Shown: positions 60,113 to 64,000 of the stretch, in pieces
Position numbering within the stretch: position 1 is the first letter of the stretch
Layout: the number at the start of each line of letters is the position of its first letter
Source: Cryptomeria japonica
Taxonomy: Eukaryota; Streptophyta; Pinopsida; Cupressales; Cupressaceae
Direction of reading: 5' to 3'
Assembly (NCBI RefSeq): GCF_030272615.1
Contig: NC_081413.1
Location: 717,857,867-717,921,866 of the forward strand
Length of the DNA stretch: 64,000 bases
Made by a program: the position numbers and the translations under genes
Notes under the pieces: generated by a model
Seen by the model: the letters and a program-made list of their open reading frames with translations, nothing else
What the model was told of the DNA's origin: nothing
Databases searched by the model: none

Positions 60113-61860
60113 GGCAAGTAGAATTTGAACACCTTCTAGTCTAGCCACTGGGGAAAAGGTTTATCCATAGTCTTCTCCCTCATCCTGAGCATATCCCTTG
60201 CATACAAGTCTTGCCTTGTTCCTTACAGTTGTGCCTTCTTCATTCAGCTTATTCCTAAAGACTCATTTGGTACCTATGACATTCTTGTGTTCTAGTCTAG
60301 GTGCCAAAGACCATGTTGCATTATTTTCTATCTGGTCTAGCTCCTCTTCCATTGCCTTAATCTAGTCTTCATTTGTAAGTGCCTCTCTAGTAGTCTTAGG
60401 CTCAAATTGAGAGATCATGCAAGATTTTTCTTTCAAATTTCTTCTTGTGAGTATCCCTGCATCTTTATCTCCTATGATCTTCTTCGGATCATGATGTAGT
60501 TTCACATATCTAGGAATGATTCTAGCTAGTTCTATTTTCTTTTCCTCTTATTCTTCTTCACCTACTATAGCTTCTACTAGTATAGGAACACTGAGATCTT
60601 TGCTTGTTTCTTTCTTAACCGGTTCCTAGAAGGCTACACCCGGTTCATCTTCCACTTGCTCACTGCAGGTTTCCTTAGGTTTCTCAGGGGATTCATCAAC
60701 CCTGACGTTGATGCTCTCAGCAATTCTCTGGGTTCTATTGTTGTAGCATTTGAGAGCTTTTCTCTTAGTGGAATATTCCAAAATATTCCTTCATCACATT
60801 TAGCATCAAACTTGCTCAGATGCTCACCTCTCTTGATATAATACTTACCTGCCAAATACTTTAGTTTATCTCATAGTGGGAGTCTTCCCAGTCCATCACT
60901 CATAAGGGTTTTTATCTTTACCTTTCTTTATGAGTACTCGATTCATAGTATAGACTGTAGTGCTCATCGCTTCTCTCCAAAAGGTGTGAGCTACCTTTCC
61001 TTGGATCAACATAGTTCTAGCCACTTCAACTATAGTCCTATTATTCCTTTCTGCTATGCCATTCTACTATAGTGTCCTTGGGGCAAAAAACTACCTCTTG
61101 ATGTCATTTTCTTCATAGTACTTATTGAATTCATCGTAAGTGAATTCACCTCCTTGATCAATTCTAAGACATTTTATTCTTTGACCACTTTCCTTCTCTA
61201 CCAATGCTCTTTAGGCTTTGAACTTTCCAAATACCTCAGACTTGTCTTTCAAGAATGTAACCCACATCATTCTTGAGCAGTGATCAGTAAGAATCATGAA
61301 GTACCGATCTCCCTAAATACTTCTTGTTTTCATAGGACCACACAGATCGGTGTGCACAAGATCAAGTAAGTTCTCTGCTGAAAAAGTCTTACCTTTGAAT
61401 GTTGAGGAATACATCTTCCCAAGTTGACATTCTCTAGTTTGTTCCGCAAAGGAAATCCTCTTACTGCCTTGATCTAAATCACCTTTAGAATATTATCAAA
61501 ATTCATATGACAAAGTCTCCTATGCCATATCCAACTGTCAGCAAACTTCACCATCAAGCACTGACTAATCTTGGCATTCAGCTGAAATAGGTTTCCTTTG
61601 GTCTACTTACCGATGGAAATAAGTTTTCCACTCTTTCCAATTATTCTGCAGGCTCCACCTTTGAACTTCAGTATGAGTCCTTTTTCGTTTAGCTAAGAAA
61701 CACTCAAATGGTTGTGCTTAAGGCCTCCCACCCATTAGAAATCATCCGTGCTGCTTTTTGCATTCAGTGAGATGGATACTTTTCCTTTCACCATGCAAGG
61801 TGCATCGTTGCCAAACCGGACAAAACATCCATCATATTCTTCTAGAGATGGAAACTTTCT
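60113..61860 (-). pseudogene. Element D: protease end, integrase and RT start (decayed)
   Basis: Read leftward: GLKHNHLSV, WIWHRRLCHMNFDN (pre-integrase zinc region, about 61,535-61,490), LCTPICVVL (about 61,350-61,325, the first integrase Asp region with changes), then YYIKRGEHLSKFDAKCDEGIF (about 60,845-60,780). The RT start reads YAQDEGEDYG[15 protein letters not shown] at about 60,195-60,120. Homology ends at LLA (60,113), where the 3' half of the gene is missing. Many stops and shifts are present. Orientation, family and breakpoint complement the 16,268-17,534 piece. Confidence 0.8.
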
Positions 61861-62939
61861 CTGGTCACTGGTCATGTGGTGAGAACATCTGCTATCAATG
61901 ATCCACTCATTGGAGTTGTCAATGTGAGAGACAAGGGCTTTCTAATCAGACACCTCTTCTTTACAACTACAAACACTATATCCTCATTCTCTTCATCCTC
62001 AGATTTTTCATTGGTAACACCTTCATCCACTACAACAGGATAGTTTCTACTACCTCCTCCTTTATACTTTCTAAACCTTTCCAGTTTATCCTTATTTTCA
62101 TTGTTAGGACAGTTAATAGCTATAGGTCCTATCTTATTGCAGGAAAAACATTTTAAAGGAAGCTTACCTCTATATTTTTTGGTGCCTTTTGGAAGTCTCT
62201 TGGCAAGAAGAGCTTCAAACTCCATCAGAATCTCCTCATCATCCATGTCTCTATTTGGCCTAGATTCATAGCTGGTGTTTGCTTCTTTTCCTTTCCTGGT
62301 TGGTGCAACAGATGCTCTAAAGGCTGACTCAGTCTTCTAAACACTGCCATCATAGCTCTTCAACTCATATGCAGTCAACTTTGCAATGATAGAGTCTAGA
62401 GATACCTTTGTCTTGTTGATATATCTTAAATCCTAAATAGCAGCAACTCTGATTGCATAGACCGGTAACAATGATCTCAAAACTTTACTGACAATGGTGG
62501 CATCATCAATTGTTCTACCAATTCTCTTGATATCTCCAACCACAGTCTTGATCCTTATGCCATATTGCTGAATGGTCTCTCCTTCTACCATCCTCATGTC
62601 TTCAAATTTTCCTCTAAGGCTTTCTTCCTTAGCTTTCTTGACATTCTCATCACCGCCATAAATGGTTTCCAGTGTGTCCCATACATCCTTAGGAGTTTCC
62701 TTATCTTGTAAATCAATGAACTCAATATTAAACAGACTGCTAATAAGGGCTTCCATGACTTGACCATTTTCTTGAATCTCTCTTTTCTAATCATTGGTTA
62801 GAGTTTTAGTGGGGATAACATAGACATTCTCAGCATAGCTCCAATTTTGAGCACCCAAACTCTTGATATAAATCTTCATTTTGTCCTTCCATATTTTGAA
62901 GTGATCTCTATTGAACTTAGGACCTTCCCTCTTCATCAT
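61861..62939 (-). pseudogene. Element D: gag and start of protease
   Basis: The start MMKREGPKFNRDHFKIWKDK at 62,939 is typical of copia gag near the PBS. The UBN2-type core shows VWDTLETIYGGDENVKKAKE and LRGKFEDMRMVEGETIQQYG (about 62,680-62,560). The zinc knuckle reads CFSCNKIGPIAINC (about 62,148-62,107), in which the zinc-binding His is Pro. Protease begins near 61,900 with ligand residues SRCSHHMTSD, where the catalytic DSG reads DSR. Stops occur near 62,790, 62,433 and 62,337. This gag could not bind zinc normally. Confidence 0.85.
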
Positions 62940-62996
62940 TAAAGCGGGTTCTTTTACCTCAAGTGGTTAAGCTTATATTACTGAGGACCTGGAGTT

Positions 62997-63009
62997 GCTC
63001 TGATACCAA
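62997..63009 (-). other. Element D primer binding site
   Basis: GCTCTGATACCAA is the complement of TTGGTATCAGAGC, an intact Met-tRNA primer site one base from the LTR start at 63,011. Confidence 0.92.
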
Positions 63010-63010
63010 T

Positions 63011-64000
63011 TGATGAATAATGATGAATAATAAATACCCTAGTTGGTACTGAGAGGGGGGGGTGAATCAGTACCAACAAAAACTTCTCAACAACTTATCA
63101 AGTTAAAATAATGATAACTGGTTGTCTTCATCACTGAACTTAACCATGGCAATACTCGTTAAACACAGTAAGACTTTAGACATCAAGACCAGTAAAACTG
63201 AATACTTCAAATATCATTCAACAATTGATAACTACTTCACCAAAATACATATGCACGTGTTGTAGTAGTAATACCATAACTATTAGCTCTACATGCATAA
63301 TCGCCTAGACAAAGAATACTCAGTCATCACATAAAAAAATGCACAACTCATAACACACAGATTTTTCACGTGGAAACCTGAATGGGAAAAACCATAGTTG
63401 GGATGTATACCCACAAGCTTGTTTTGAACTCTTTTGAAGTCCTCTTTGTTAGGAGCCTAGTCTGGTTAAAGACTTTACAATAAGGTTCTGTTAGGAACCG
63501 ATCCTGTTAAAGATCACCCCATTAAGGGATGGCTATATACCTTGTTAAAGGTTACCTCGATAGAGGATTTAAAGAAATCAATGAACTTGACTCACCTTGT
63601 TAGAGGATTTACAACAAGCCTGTTAAAGCTACCCGGTCAAGGGATTTTTCTTTTGTTGAAATGGTTAGAAGTCAACAGGTAAAGCTTTGATCTGATAAAA
63701 ACACTATTTGCTAAGGCAGATCCTATTTAGCTCATCTCCTTTGTAATCATACTCTGTAGGATTCACACTCTAGTTTCTAAAGTATTTCAACATGCAGACA
63801 CAAACACAACATTTTCCAACAACAACAATAACAAACATCATCAACCTTATAGACAAAAATTAGGTTGGTAGCATAAAACCTAAACCCAAAATATTTTAGG
63901 TTTACAATTACAGGCGATCCAATCCTGACCATTCAAAAACATTTTGCATAGAATGAAGCAATCTCAAATAGATCACAAGTCATATTGCATCATTCGATCT
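63011..64000 (-). mobile_element. 5' LTR of copia element D (truncated by the window end)
   Basis: TGATGAATAATG onward matches 14,580-15,954, with the hairpin ACTGAGAG-G-run-TGAATCAGT (63,049-63,071) and the GGAAACC..GGGAAAAACCA box (about 63,371-63,394). By comparison with the 1,375 bp partner, about 385 bp should lie beyond the window. Confidence 0.88.

Overview
The window looks like intergenic DNA from a large, repeat-rich land-plant genome, and a gymnosperm is plausible. Nearly all recognisable coding sequence is transposon-derived: Ty1/copia LTR retrotransposons, an En/Spm (CACTA) DNA transposon with plant-type TNP2/DUF4218/DUF4216 regions, and broken copies of two plant genes (a PLS-type PPR gene and the splicing factor CWC22). 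I see no intact host gene and no tRNA, rRNA or CRISPR. The species assignment is inference.

Layout. 1-8.8 kb: two LTRs of one family lie tail to tail around a fragment carrying a G-patch-like motif (1-4.5 kb), followed by a 2.3 kb minus-strand copia LTR with scraps of internal sequence. 8.8-14.6 kb: a decayed ~1,100-codon gene of an unrecognised family (copy A). 14.58-17.53 kb: the 3' half (LTR, RNase H, RT) of minus-strand copia element D. 17.5-60.1 kb: a ~42.6 kb block separating the two halves of D. 60.1-64 kb: the 5' half of D (RT start, integrase, gag, PBS, 5' LTR), cut by the window end.

Inside the 42.6 kb block: a four-copy ~201 bp tandem repeat, then copy B of the unrecognised gene (19.3-21.65 and 35.08-35.9 kb), split by a three-LTR tandem copia array C (21,652-35,080). 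Next come non-coding sequence, the CACTA element (about 39.2-47.2 kb, minus strand, with a poly-Asp-encoding microsatellite), an intronless CWC22 pseudogene with a second inverted CWC22 fragment, and a PPR pseudogene interrupted by LTR element E (51,150-59,097). E has matching 1,149 bp LTRs and a 5 bp target duplication.

Most unusual content. Element E has no pol; it encodes a coiled-coil protein with five CCHC zinc knuckles plus a large second ORF whose start resembles copy A. Array C shares its middle LTR, and its second unit lost the LTR end, PBS and gag start in one 409 bp deletion with 2 bp microhomology. All LTR families here share a G-run hairpin and most share a TTTTTCCC..GGGTTT box near the LTR end. 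Rough LTR comparisons by eye (E about 4%, C about 5-6%, D about 7-8% different) fit the nesting order D, then C, then E.
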